Of a stretch of 6,697 nucleotides of DNA, positions 1 through 5,433 are shown piece after piece. The stretch spans positions 1-6,697 of the forward strand of contig CAMPGG010000195.1 in NCBI GenBank assembly GCA_946885335.1. The letters run 5' to 3'. A program made the translations under genes and the position numbers. Source of the stretch: an uncultured Chitinophagaceae bacterium (GTDB taxonomy: Bacteria; Bacteroidota; Bacteroidia; Chitinophagales; Chitinophagaceae). A model generated the notes under the pieces. That model was not told the DNA's origin, ran no database searches, and saw only the letters and a list, made by a program, of their open reading frames with translations. Numbering within the stretch: the first letter of the stretch is position 1; every line of letters begins with the position of its first letter.

Positions 1-272
1 CTGATTGCTTCTCCTTCGCGGTCCTCATCCGTTGCAAGCCACACTTCATTACTTTTTTTGGCCAATGATTTAAGTTCTTTAACAACCTTTTGTTTTTCAT
101 CGGGCACAAAATAGCGGGGCAGGTATTTATTATTGACATCAATGCCCATATCACCTTTTTCAAGGTCACGGATATGCCCATAACAGCTTTTTACCTCGAA
201 GTCAGGACCCAGTATTTTTTCAATTGTTTTTGCCTTTGCAGGAGACTCTACTATCAACAAATTCTTCGCCAT
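1..272 (-). CDS. topA: DNA topoisomerase I (type IA), N-terminal part, cut by window edge
   Basis: Type IA topoisomerase that relaxes negatively supercoiled DNA by transient single-strand cleavage in the cytosol. Only the first 90 residues are present; the rest, including the catalytic tyrosine domain, lies beyond base 1. The visible part is the TOPRIM domain: it opens with [20 protein letters not shown], where Glu9 is the conserved TOPRIM glutamate, and reaches the metal-binding DxDxE motif as DEDREGE (Asp82, Asp84, Glu86). The GHIRDL segment at 32-37 is also typical. The ATG at 270-272 fits the family, since the beta strand LLIVES begins only a few residues in. No Shine-Dalgarno site is obvious; the upstream stretch is A-rich. 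It reads the same way as the two hydrolase genes but is 153 bases from the nearest one, so it probably has its own promoter. Identification is secure; the partial state is due to the window, not to a mutation. Confidence 0.97.
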   Translation of the reverse strand, partial: MAKNLLIVESPAKAKTIEKILGPDFEVKSCYGHIRDLEKGDMGIDVNNKYLPRYFVPDEKQKVVKELKSLAKKSNEVWLATDEDREGEAI

Positions 273-425
273 ATTAATTTTTAATTTCTTTTTACCCGGT
301 TCTATTTCATCAATTTATCAGCCATACATCTTCAATTTCTTAGCTTCCGGCACCTTCCGGGCGATGCAAGTTTAAGGCAAGAATAGTAAATTTTTGCGGG
401 AAAGATAATTTACCTTTTTATAAAA
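273..425. other. Intergenic region upstream of topA
   Basis: This 153-base gap lies between the topA start and the end of the SGNH hydrolase gene, both read leftward. It should hold the topA promoter and the end of the hydrolase transcript. On the minus strand there are imperfect matches to the Bacteroidota -7 element TAnnTTTG (for example TATTCTTG and TAAACTTG around 370-388), but none has a well-spaced TTTG upstream, so I do not call a promoter. It also contains a 7-base inverted repeat (listed separately) and a short direct repeat CTTCCGG at 344-350 and 354-360. No coding capacity was recognised. Confidence 0.6.
386..413 (-). terminator. Weak hairpin downstream of the SGNH hydrolase gene
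   Basis: GTAAATT (386-392) and AATTTAC (407-413) form a perfect 7-base inverted repeat around a 14-base loop, and the loop can add a TTT/AAA pair around GCGGG. It begins 13 bases past the stop codon of the leftward SGNH hydrolase, where a transcript end is expected. The stem is AT-rich, and in the leftward direction it is not followed by a clean T-run. On the plus strand it is followed by CCTTTTTATA, but no rightward gene precedes it. It may be a weak terminator or chance in AT-rich DNA. Confidence 0.25.
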
Positions 426-1028
426 TCATTTAAATAAACTGGTTGCAATGGGTAAAATAAGGCTGGTCCAGCGGCGATATTCCTTTGCGGAAGGGTGTAA
501 GCCATCGCTTGCCAGGAGCGAGTTATCCGCATTTGACAACCTGCTTCCCGGGGTGATATCTACATAATGAACCTGGTGAGTTTTTGAGATTTTTTTATTT
601 ATATTATTAAATGCATCAATTTCTTTCGAAATCGTATTCCTGTCCCTGTCGGCTGCAAAAGGCGTAACGCCCCAATCCGGAATCGATATCACGATTACAT
701 GATTTTTATTTCCCCCGGCAAAAACAATTGCCTGGTTTAACAGTTCTTCAAAATGTTTTTCATATTCATTCATATCTAAACCCCGATATTGATTATTTAC
801 CCCAATCAATAAAGTAACAAGGTCAAAAGGTGGTTTAATGGCTTTTTGGTTGATGGCATCCATCAGTTCAGCAGTTGTCCAGCCGGTTTGGGCAACAATC
901 AATGGCGCTTCAAAAAATATATCCTGGTCTGCCAGGTTTTTTACCAACTGGTGAGGAAAATTTTCATGCATAGCAACCGCTTCCCCGATCGTATATGAAT
1001 CACCTAATGCTAAATAAGTTTTTGCCAT
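426..1028 (-). CDS. SGNH/GDSL-type hydrolase, cytosolic, 200 aa
   Basis: Small serine hydrolase of the SGNH/GDSL superfamily, probably an esterase or lipase on an acylated substrate. Block I is LALGDSYT with nucleophile Ser11 near the N-terminus. The block II glycine is in AQTGWTTAEL (Gly49). Block III is LLIGVNNQYRG with Asn78 as the expected oxyanion-hole residue; the usual GxND is GVNN here. Block V is DGLHPS with Asp175 and His178 completing the triad. About 200 residues is the normal length for a single-domain member. There is no signal peptide, so it should act in the cytosol, unlike many secreted members. The ATG start is fixed by block I lying only a few residues in. It sits 33 bases downstream of an alpha/beta hydrolase read the same way, so the two are probably co-transcribed. 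The class is certain; the substrate cannot be told from sequence. Confidence 0.92.
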   Translation of the reverse strand: MAKTYLALGDSYTIGEAVAMHENFPHQLVKNLADQDIFFEAPLIVAQTGWTTAELMDAINQKAIKPPFDLVTLLIGVNNQYRGLDMNEYEKHFEELLNQAIVFAGGNKNHVIVISIPDWGVTPFAADRDRNTISKEIDAFNNINKKISKTHQVHYVDITPGSRLSNADNSLLASDGLHPSAKEYRRWTSLILPIATSLFK

Positions 1029-1061
1029 GAAAAGAAAATTAGGAATGAAAAAATCAACTGT

Positions 1062-1904
1062 TTATACAAAATCAATGATTTGCTTTTTTACTTTGTTATC
1101 CCGGTAAATCCGGCTATGACCCAAACCTTTGGTTATTTCAAATTGAACATTGGCAGGGGCTGCATCCATCACCTCTTTAGCATCTGCAAATGGCGTGGTT
1201 TTATCTTCTTCATCATGAAACCATAGAACAGAAGCTTTAATATTTTTAATGGCCCGGCTAATGGAATACCATTTTGAAGCATGGCCATCAATACTATGTA
1301 TATAATTTTCAAACTCTTTTTGCACGCCTTCATCCAGCCGTAGAAATTGATAAAATGATTGAACGGCAGTACTTGTTTCTGTAGCTGGCGCTATAAAGAT
1401 CACTTTGGTTTCTTCGTCATGTTTTAAATCTTCTAATGCAAGGGAAAGAGCAAGCCCTCCCAAAGAATGGGCCATGAATGTATTTACCGGTCCATAGCTT
1501 TTAATGATCTCCTTGATAAATCTTTTGTAAATAAGGATATTGATTTGCTTACCGCTGCTTCTGCCATTTGCTGGCGCATCAAAGGCAAGCACTTCATATT
1601 CTTTACTAATAAATGGTTTGATATACCGGTCAAAATTTACCACCGAAGATTCAAAGCCATGGAGAATTAATAATTTTTTAGGTGCGCCTTCATTCCAGCG
1701 GTAACCCTGTATCCGGTAACTGTCAAAATTGAAGCGGATCTTTTCCGATTTTTCAAAAATGGGTGGCAATTTTTTCAGGTTCCTGTATTGCGGCGTACAG
1801 AATAATTTAAAGGCGGCTTTGGCTGCCCTTTTTTTGGAAATAGAAGACAATAATTTCAGCTTACCGCGGTAATATTTTAAAACGATTCTTTGTGCTGGAG
1901 TCAT
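1062..1904 (-). CDS. Alpha/beta-fold hydrolase, 280 aa
   Basis: Alpha/beta-fold serine hydrolase of the general esterase/lipase/acyl-hydrolase type. After a basic N-terminal segment of about 50 residues (many Lys and Arg, possibly a membrane- or lipid-contacting helix) the core begins with LLILHGFESS (78-87, oxyanion-hole HGF). DAPANGRSSG (109-118) matches the usual D-x-P-x-x-G-x-S loop. The nucleophile elbow is AHSLGG with Ser147, Ala replacing the commoner first Gly. The acid is probably Asp234 in HDEEDKTTPF and the base His263 in GLGHSRIYRD. All triad positions are intact, so it should be active. No signal peptide is seen. The start ATG at 1902-1904 is preceded by AAAGGG about 10 bases upstream and a good promoter further up. 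It leads a probable two-gene unit with the SGNH hydrolase. The substrate is unknown; a link to lipid or ester metabolism is inferred only from the pairing of two hydrolases. Confidence 0.9.
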   Translation of the reverse strand: MTPAQRIVLKYYRGKLKLLSSISKKRAAKAAFKLFCTPQYRNLKKLPPIFEKSEKIRFNFDSYRIQGYRWNEGAPKKLLILHGFESSVVNFDRYIKPFISKEYEVLAFDAPANGRSSGKQINILIYKRFIKEIIKSYGPVNTFMAHSLGGLALSLALEDLKHDEETKVIFIAPATETSTAVQSFYQFLRLDEGVQKEFENYIHSIDGHASKWYSISRAIKNIKASVLWFHDEEDKTTPFADAKEVMDAAPANVQFEITKGLGHSRIYRDNKVKKQIIDFV

Positions 1905-1938
1905 AGAAAACTTGCCCTTTCATTTTCATTTATATTTA

Positions 1939-1967
1939 CAAACTTACTGGTTGTGATTTTACCCAAA
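1939..1967 (-). promoter_or_regulatory. Bacteroidota-type promoter for the alpha/beta hydrolase gene
   Basis: On the minus strand TTTG (1964-1967) is followed after 17 bases by TAAGTTTG (1939-1946), a perfect match to the Bacteroidota TTTG / TAnnTTTG promoter with spacing at the short end of the accepted range. Transcription would begin near 1932-1934 and give a leader of roughly 30 bases, which contains AAAGGG as a possible ribosome binding site (1915-1920). It lies in the divergent gap shared with the DUF2520 gene, so regulators acting here could affect both directions. Confidence 0.5.
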
Positions 1968-1985
1968 CTAAATTTTAAAATTTTC

Positions 1986-2774
1986 ATGGAGATAGTGATC
2001 ATCGGTACGGGCAACACGGCTACCGTTTTAGGAAAGAAATTAAAATTAGCTGGTCACCAAATTTTGCAGGTATTGGGCAGGAATGAATCAGCAACACAAG
2101 AACTGGCTACTCTATTATCATCCAAAGCCATCAGCGATTTTAACGAATTAGATCCGGGAGCTGAATTATATCTTTTGGCTGTTAGTGATGATGCTATTGA
2201 AGAAGTCAGCAAAAACCTGCCTGTAAAAGATAAAATATTAGTGCATACTGCGGGTGCGGTTTCAAAAAATGTTTTGAACAATGCGTCAGCCCATTATGGT
2301 GTGCTTTATCCTTTGCAATCACTGCGGAAGGAAATGGAACCGCTAACTGAAGTTCCGCTTCATATTGATGCGGGGGATGAAGAAACGTTGGAAAAAATTC
2401 ATGCATTGGCAAAAAGCATTTCAACGCAGGTGACTGTTTCCGGTGATGAGGAACGTTTGAAACTTCATGTAGCGGCCGTTTTCTGCAACAACTTCACCAA
2501 TTATATGTATACACTTGCCGAAACGTATTGCAAAAACGAAAATCTTGCATTTGATCATTTGCTTCCGCTGATAAAGGAAACGGCATACAAACTGCAATAT
2601 CATTCGCCATCGGAAATGCAAACAGGTCCTGCCATGCGGGGAGATCAGCAAACAATACAGAAACATGAAAATCTTTTATCTGCATACCCCGCAATGCAGG
2701 ATGTATACCGCTATTTAACCCGCAAGATCAGTGAAGACAAATCTTTTAAAACTGGAATTAAATTTTCAAATTGA
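1986..2774 (+). CDS. Rossmann-fold NAD(P)-binding protein with DUF2520 domain, 262 aa
   Basis: Putative NAD(P)-dependent oxidoreductase with the architecture of the 6-phosphogluconate dehydrogenase / pyrroline-5-carboxylate reductase-like group; no reaction is established to my knowledge. The N-terminus MEIVIIGTGNTATVLGKKL is a Rossmann beta-alpha-beta with the glycine-rich GxGxxA motif at residues 7-12, and LLAVSDDAI (63-71) is the typical second dinucleotide-side strand. A linker with YPLQSL (108-113) leads to an all-helical C-terminal DUF2520 domain, marked by LHVAAVFCNNFTNY (160-173) and QTGPAMRGD (212-220). The frame is open upstream to about 1890, but the ATG at 1986 is chosen because it puts the Rossmann strand at the very N-terminus and avoids overlap with the divergent gene. 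It ends six bases before the ferredoxin GTG, in the same frame. A redox role with that ferredoxin is an inference from position. Confidence 0.9.
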   Translation: MEIVIIGTGNTATVLGKKLKLAGHQILQVLGRNESATQELATLLSSKAISDFNELDPGAELYLLAVSDDAIEEVSKNLPVKDKILVHTAGAVSKNVLNNASAHYGVLYPLQSLRKEMEPLTEVPLHIDAGDEETLEKIHALAKSISTQVTVSGDEERLKLHVAAVFCNNFTNYMYTLAETYCKNENLAFDHLLPLIKETAYKLQYHSPSEMQTGPAMRGDQQTIQKHENLLSAYPAMQDVYRYLTRKISEDKSFKTGIKFSN

Positions 2775-2780
2775 ATCAGT

Positions 2781-3113
2781 GTGTTTAAAAAAAAGGGAAA
2801 TAAAATCACCATACATTTTGAACAGCCTGGTAAGTCCGCTGTAACCTTGAAGAAAATTACAAAAGGTCAAAGTTTACTGGATGTGCTGTTACATAATCAT
2901 ATTGAAATAAAACATGATTGTGGTGGAGTATGTGCATGCAGCAGTTGCCATATTTATGTTGAGAAAGGTGGCGAATGTTTGGAAGATGTTTTTTTAAGAG
3001 AAAAACATTTTATTGAGAATGCAAACAATCCTAAACCTCATTCAAGATTAGCTTGTCAATGTTTGCTGACAGATGATTACGGATCGGTAGAACTCACTGT
3101 TCCCATTCAATAA
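2781..3113 (+). CDS. [2Fe-2S] ferredoxin, adrenodoxin/ISC type, 110 aa
   Basis: Small soluble electron carrier of the adrenodoxin-like (Isc-type) ferredoxin class. The cluster ligands are Cys47, Cys53 and Cys56 in HDCGGVCACSSCHIYV (C-x5-C-x2-C) and Cys92 in SRLACQC; Cys51 in the loop is a common extra cysteine of this class, and Cys66 and Cys94 are additional. SRLACQ near the C-terminus is a family signature. The length is typical. The start is GTG at 2781, since no ATG lies in frame before the conserved core and the upstream frame is closed by the DUF2520 stop at 2772-2774. No Shine-Dalgarno site precedes it, so translation may be coupled to the DUF2520 gene six bases away. Possible partners are the DUF2520 protein or iron-sulfur assembly; neither is shown by the sequence. 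The family is certain, the partner unknown. Confidence 0.93.
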   Translation: MFKKKGNKITIHFEQPGKSAVTLKKITKGQSLLDVLLHNHIEIKHDCGGVCACSSCHIYVEKGGECLEDVFLREKHFIENANNPKPHSRLACQCLLTDDYGSVELTVPIQ

Positions 3114-3171
3114 GGAAATAATCAACTCACCTTTTGTTATTACCTTCGATTTTTTTATTTAAAAACTTCGC

Positions 3172-3693
3172 ATGAACCTGTTGGATCAATTTAAAAGAAT
3201 TAAAACTTTTGTTTTTGATATTGATGGTGTACTTACGGATGGTACCGTGATCGTTTTTAACGGAGACCAGCAATTGCGGCGCATGAATATCAAAGATGGC
3301 TTTGCTTTACAAATGGCGGTCTTAAAAGGTTATCGTGTTTTAATTATATCAGGCAGCAATAGTGAGCCAGTCAAAGAAAGACTTGCAAAATTGGGTGTAA
3401 AGGAGGTTCACATGTCTGTACATGATAAAAAAGGTTTGCTGGTAAAACTCTTACAGGATCATGAAAACAACTGGCAGGAAGTTTTATATATGGGTGATGA
3501 TATTCCCGATATGGAACTGATGCAAATTGCTGGTATATCTGCATGTCCATCGGATGCAGTATCTGAGATCCGGGAAATTGCAAAATATATTTCACCATTC
3601 CCGGGTGGTGGCGGATGCGCCAGGGATGTGATCGAAAAGGTTTTAAGACAAAACGATCACTGGCATTTTACAACTACTGTTGCATCCCGTTAG
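3172..3693 (+). CDS. kdsC: KdsC-like HAD phosphatase (KDO-8-phosphate phosphatase family), 173 aa
   Basis: HAD-superfamily C0-type phosphatase of the YrbI/KdsC family, which removes phosphate from 3-deoxy-D-manno-octulosonate 8-phosphate in the cytosol to make KDO for lipopolysaccharide. Motif I is FDIDGVLTDG with nucleophile Asp16 and general acid Asp18; motif II is IISGSNS (Ser60); a motif III lysine is available at Lys86/Lys87; motif IV is MGDDIPDMELM with Asp109, Asp110 and Asp113. The C-terminal FPGGGGCARDVIE (143-155) matches the glycine-rich tail that reaches the neighbouring active site in KdsC tetramers. Compact size without a cap domain also fits. It is followed by a short tail rich in His and Thr that I do not recognise. 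None of kdsA, kdsB or kdsD lies in the window, so the substrate rests on homology; related YrbI enzymes act on other nonulosonate phosphates. A possible -7-like TACCTTCG at 3141-3148 has no partner element. Confidence 0.88.
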   Translation: MNLLDQFKRIKTFVFDIDGVLTDGTVIVFNGDQQLRRMNIKDGFALQMAVLKGYRVLIISGSNSEPVKERLAKLGVKEVHMSVHDKKGLLVKLLQDHENNWQEVLYMGDDIPDMELMQIAGISACPSDAVSEIREIAKYISPFPGGGGCARDVIEKVLRQNDHWHFTTTVASR

Positions 3694-3731
3694 TGTTTTT
3701 AATCATCTGGCAGTTTAAGTTTTTTTACCAA

Positions 3732-3739
3732 TAATTTTG
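3732..3739 (+). promoter_or_regulatory. Candidate -7 element abutting the prenyltransferase start
   Basis: TAATTTTG is a perfect TAnnTTTG match and ends only four bases before the ATG at 3744. If it works as a promoter, transcription would start at or next to the start codon, giving a leaderless message. The upstream partner is weak: CTGG near 3707-3710 is the only TTTG-like candidate at suitable spacing. Such octamers occur by chance in AT-rich DNA. Confidence 0.28.
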
Positions 3740-3743
3740 TTGA

Positions 3744-4679
3744 ATGAGATTGATCGCAGCCTTTTTACGCCTTGTACGACTGCCTAACCTTTTTTTTATT
3801 GCTTTAACCCAAATACTTTTTCAATACTGTATTTATTACCCGCTGTTCCGGGGCGATATCCCTGCCGGTGACACACAGCAATTTTTTTTACTTGTTGCCG
3901 CATCGGTCCTGATTGCTGCAGCAGGTTATATCATCAATGATTATTTTGATGTCAACATCGACCAGGTTAATAAGCCCGGCAAAATTGTGGTGGATAAAGT
4001 CATTCATCGCCGCTGGGCCATCGCATGGCACATGATCCTGAGTTTTGCTGGAATTGTATTGACAGCATTGGCTTTGCCATTTTTTGAAAAATGGTATTTG
4101 GTAGTAGCTAATATAGCCGTAGTTGTTTTATTATGGATCTATTCCACCACTTATAAAAAAAGCCTGCTGATCGGGAATATCATTATTGCATTGCTGACTG
4201 CATGGACCATTCTTGTTATTTACTTTTCTAAAATTGATATTACAGAAGTTATTGCTGCAGCCGACCTGGAAAGACAGGCAAAATTTTTCAGGTTAACTAT
4301 TCTCTATGCCTCATTCGCATTTATTATTTCGCTGATCAGGGAAGCTGTAAAAGATATGGAAGATATGCCGGGTGATGCAAAATATAATTGCCATACCATG
4401 CCTATTGCATGGGGCGTAAATGCAACGAAGATTTATGTAGCTGTCTGGCTGATCGTTCTTGTTTTGATGTTAGTGGTTATCCAGGCATATACATTGCCTT
4501 ATGGCTGGTGGGTGCCGATTATTTATTGCATTTTATTTATCATACTTCCTTTGATCAATATATTTTCCAGGTTATTTAAATCCTCATCCTCCAATGAATT
4601 TCATATTTTAAGTAACCGCACCAAATTTGTCATGCTAACAGGGATTTTATCAATGGTATTCTTTGGTTTTTATCTTTGA
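3744..4679 (+). CDS. UbiA-family prenyltransferase, DGGGP-synthase-like, 311 aa
   Basis: Integral-membrane prenyltransferase of the UbiA superfamily, resembling geranylgeranylglycerol-phosphate geranylgeranyltransferase, the archaeal enzyme that adds the second prenyl chain in ether-lipid synthesis. The first aspartate-rich motif is NDYFDVNIDQVNKPGK (Asn65, Asp66, Asp69, Asp73, Asn76, Pro78), binding the Mg-diphosphate of the prenyl donor. The second is REAVKDMEDMPGDAKYN (Asp204, Asp207, Asp211). YSTTYKK (133-139) is also typical. About nine hydrophobic segments can be seen (roughly 13-30, 46-63, 92-111, 116-133, 141-160, 185-199, 229-248, 255-275, 294-310), as expected. Length is normal and both active-site motifs are intact. 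The family is clear; the acceptor is not. Menaquinone (MenA-like) or heme (CtaB-like) roles seem less likely from the motif context, but I cannot exclude another polyprenyl acceptor. No GGGP synthase is in the window. Confidence 0.88.
   Translation: MRLIAAFLRLVRLPNLFFIALTQILFQYCIYYPLFRGDIPAGDTQQFFLLVAASVLIAAAGYIINDYFDVNIDQVNKPGKIVVDKVIHRRWAIAWHMILSFAGIVLTALALPFFEKWYLVVANIAVVVLLWIYSTTYKKSLLIGNIIIALLTAWTILVIYFSKIDITEVIAAADLERQAKFFRLTILYASFAFIISLIREAVKDMEDMPGDAKYNCHTMPIAWGVNATKIYVAVWLIVLVLMLVVIQAYTLPYGWWVPIIYCILFIILPLINIFSRLFKSSSSNEFHILSNRTKFVMLTGILSMVFFGFYL
4671..4678 (+). promoter_or_regulatory. Candidate -7 element for maf inside the end of the prenyltransferase gene
   Basis: TATCTTTG matches TAnnTTTG perfectly and overlaps the last codons and stop of the prenyltransferase gene. 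A TTTA at 4646-4649, 21 bases upstream, could serve as a poor -33 element. A start near 4684 would give maf a leader of about 95 bases, consistent with the relatively long 98-base gap. The codons for Tyr-Leu-stop produce this octamer anyway, so it could be coincidental. Confidence 0.25.
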
Positions 4680-4777
4680 TGTATGAATGAGAATTAAAAT
4701 CAGGAAGTAAATTATATCAAATGAAAACGAAGATTTTTGCCAACTTCCAAATGGTATCATTCAGTTAATATTTACGC

Positions 4778-5353
4778 ATGAAAAAAATTATTCTTGCTTC
4801 TCAATCACCCCGCAGAAAACAATTACTTGAATGGGCAGAAATTCCTTTCGAAATAATTGTAAAGGAAACAGATGAAAGTTTTCCACCTGCTTTGCCGGTA
4901 GAAGAAGTAGCCATTCATATTGCAAGACAAAAAGCGATAACGGTTCAGCAGGATTTAGATGAATCACCTGTTATCCTGGCGGCAGATACATTGGTTGTTT
5001 TACATGCAAAGATCATGGGTAAGCCTGCAGACAGGGAAGAGGCCATCCTTTTTTTAGAAGCCTTATCAGGACAAAAACATAAAGTAATTACAGGCGTATG
5101 CATACTGAATAATGGAAATGAAATTGTATTTGCAGATTCTACGGAGGTGGAGTTTCATAAATTAACAAAAGAACAGATCATATTTTACGTTGACAAATAC
5201 AAACCGTTTGATAAAGCTGGCGCCTATGCTATCCAGGAATGGATAGGAGTGGTCGGAATTAAATCAGTGCAGGGGGATTTTTACAACGTGATGGGTTTGC
5301 CCGTAAGTAGAGTGGTCAAAGAATTAAACAACCTGCAAACAGGCGGGGAATAA
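4778..5353 (+). CDS. maf: Maf family nucleoside triphosphate pyrophosphatase, 191 aa
   Basis: House-cleaning nucleotide pyrophosphatase that hydrolyses non-canonical or excess NTPs/dNTPs to the monophosphate and diphosphate in the cytosol. The N-terminus IILASQSPRRKQLL carries the S-x-S-x-R-R signature (Ser8, Ser10, Arg12, Arg13). KETDES (29-34) follows. ILAADTLV (66-73) contains the catalytic Asp70, and GKPADREEA (81-89) with SGQKHKVITG (97-106) forms the nucleotide-binding region. DKAGAYAIQ (145-153) and GDFYNVMGLP (166-175) are the C-terminal signatures; together they favour the YhdE-like dTTP/UTP subgroup over the YceF (m7GTP) subgroup. Length is typical and all motifs are intact. The ATG start is fixed by the signature beginning four residues in. 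It lies between the prenyltransferase and DUF2851 genes, 98 and 80 bases away. No functional link to these neighbours is evident. Confidence 0.95.
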   Translation: MKKIILASQSPRRKQLLEWAEIPFEIIVKETDESFPPALPVEEVAIHIARQKAITVQQDLDESPVILAADTLVVLHAKIMGKPADREEAILFLEALSGQKHKVITGVCILNNGNEIVFADSTEVEFHKLTKEQIIFYVDKYKPFDKAGAYAIQEWIGVVGIKSVQGDFYNVMGLPVSRVVKELNNLQTGGE

Positions 5354-5390
5354 GATCATTAATTTATATTTTTTGGTGTTCAGGATTCAT

Positions 5391-5430
5391 GGAATGATGT
5401 ATCTTTTAAGAAGCTTTAAACCTTCATTCC
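5391..5430 (+). repeat. Inverted repeat in the leader of the DUF2851 gene
   Basis: GGAATGA (5391-5397) and TCATTCC (5424-5430) are a perfect 7-base inverted repeat with a 26-base interior. The interior itself holds a small AT hairpin, TTTAA and TTAAA around an AAGCTT core. The right arm ends three bases before the ATG at 5434, so in RNA the structure would cover the usual ribosome binding position. A chance occurrence is quite possible. Confidence 0.3.
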
Positions 5431-5433
5431 TTT

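Noticed and set aside
90..284. Open frame of 64 codons on the plus strand
   Set aside because: It lies opposite the clearly coding topA N-terminus and its translation shows no recognisable domain; it is a shadow frame.
344..360. Direct repeat CTTCCGG-CAC-CTTCCGG upstream of topA as an operator or repeat array
   Set aside because: There are only two short copies and no further units or symmetry, so there is no support for an operator or CRISPR-like array.
1890..1985. Upstream extension of the DUF2520 reading frame from a TTG
   Set aside because: It would overlap the divergent hydrolase start and add about 32 residues ahead of the Rossmann strand. The ATG at 1986 fits the family start much better.
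2054..2694. Several minus-strand open frames inside the DUF2520 gene
   Set aside because: They overlap a strongly conserved plus-strand gene and have no family signature.
3141..3148. TACCTTCG upstream of the KdsC-like gene as a promoter
   Set aside because: It has one mismatch to TAnnTTTG and no TTTG at suitable distance; the nearest TTTG (3133-3136) is far too close.
4388..4579. Plus-strand open frame of 63 codons within the prenyltransferase gene
   Set aside because: It is in another frame of a gene with intact active-site motifs and membrane segments; Cys-rich low-similarity translation suggests a shadow.
4703..4748. Inverted repeat GGAAGT / ACTTCC between the prenyltransferase and maf genes
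   Set aside because: The arms are six bases with a 34-base loop, cannot be extended, and lack a T-run; it is likely chance.
4721..4768. Possible 15-residue leader peptide upstream of maf
   Set aside because: It has an ATG and a stop, but no amino-acid run or attenuator hairpin, and short frames like this are expected by chance.
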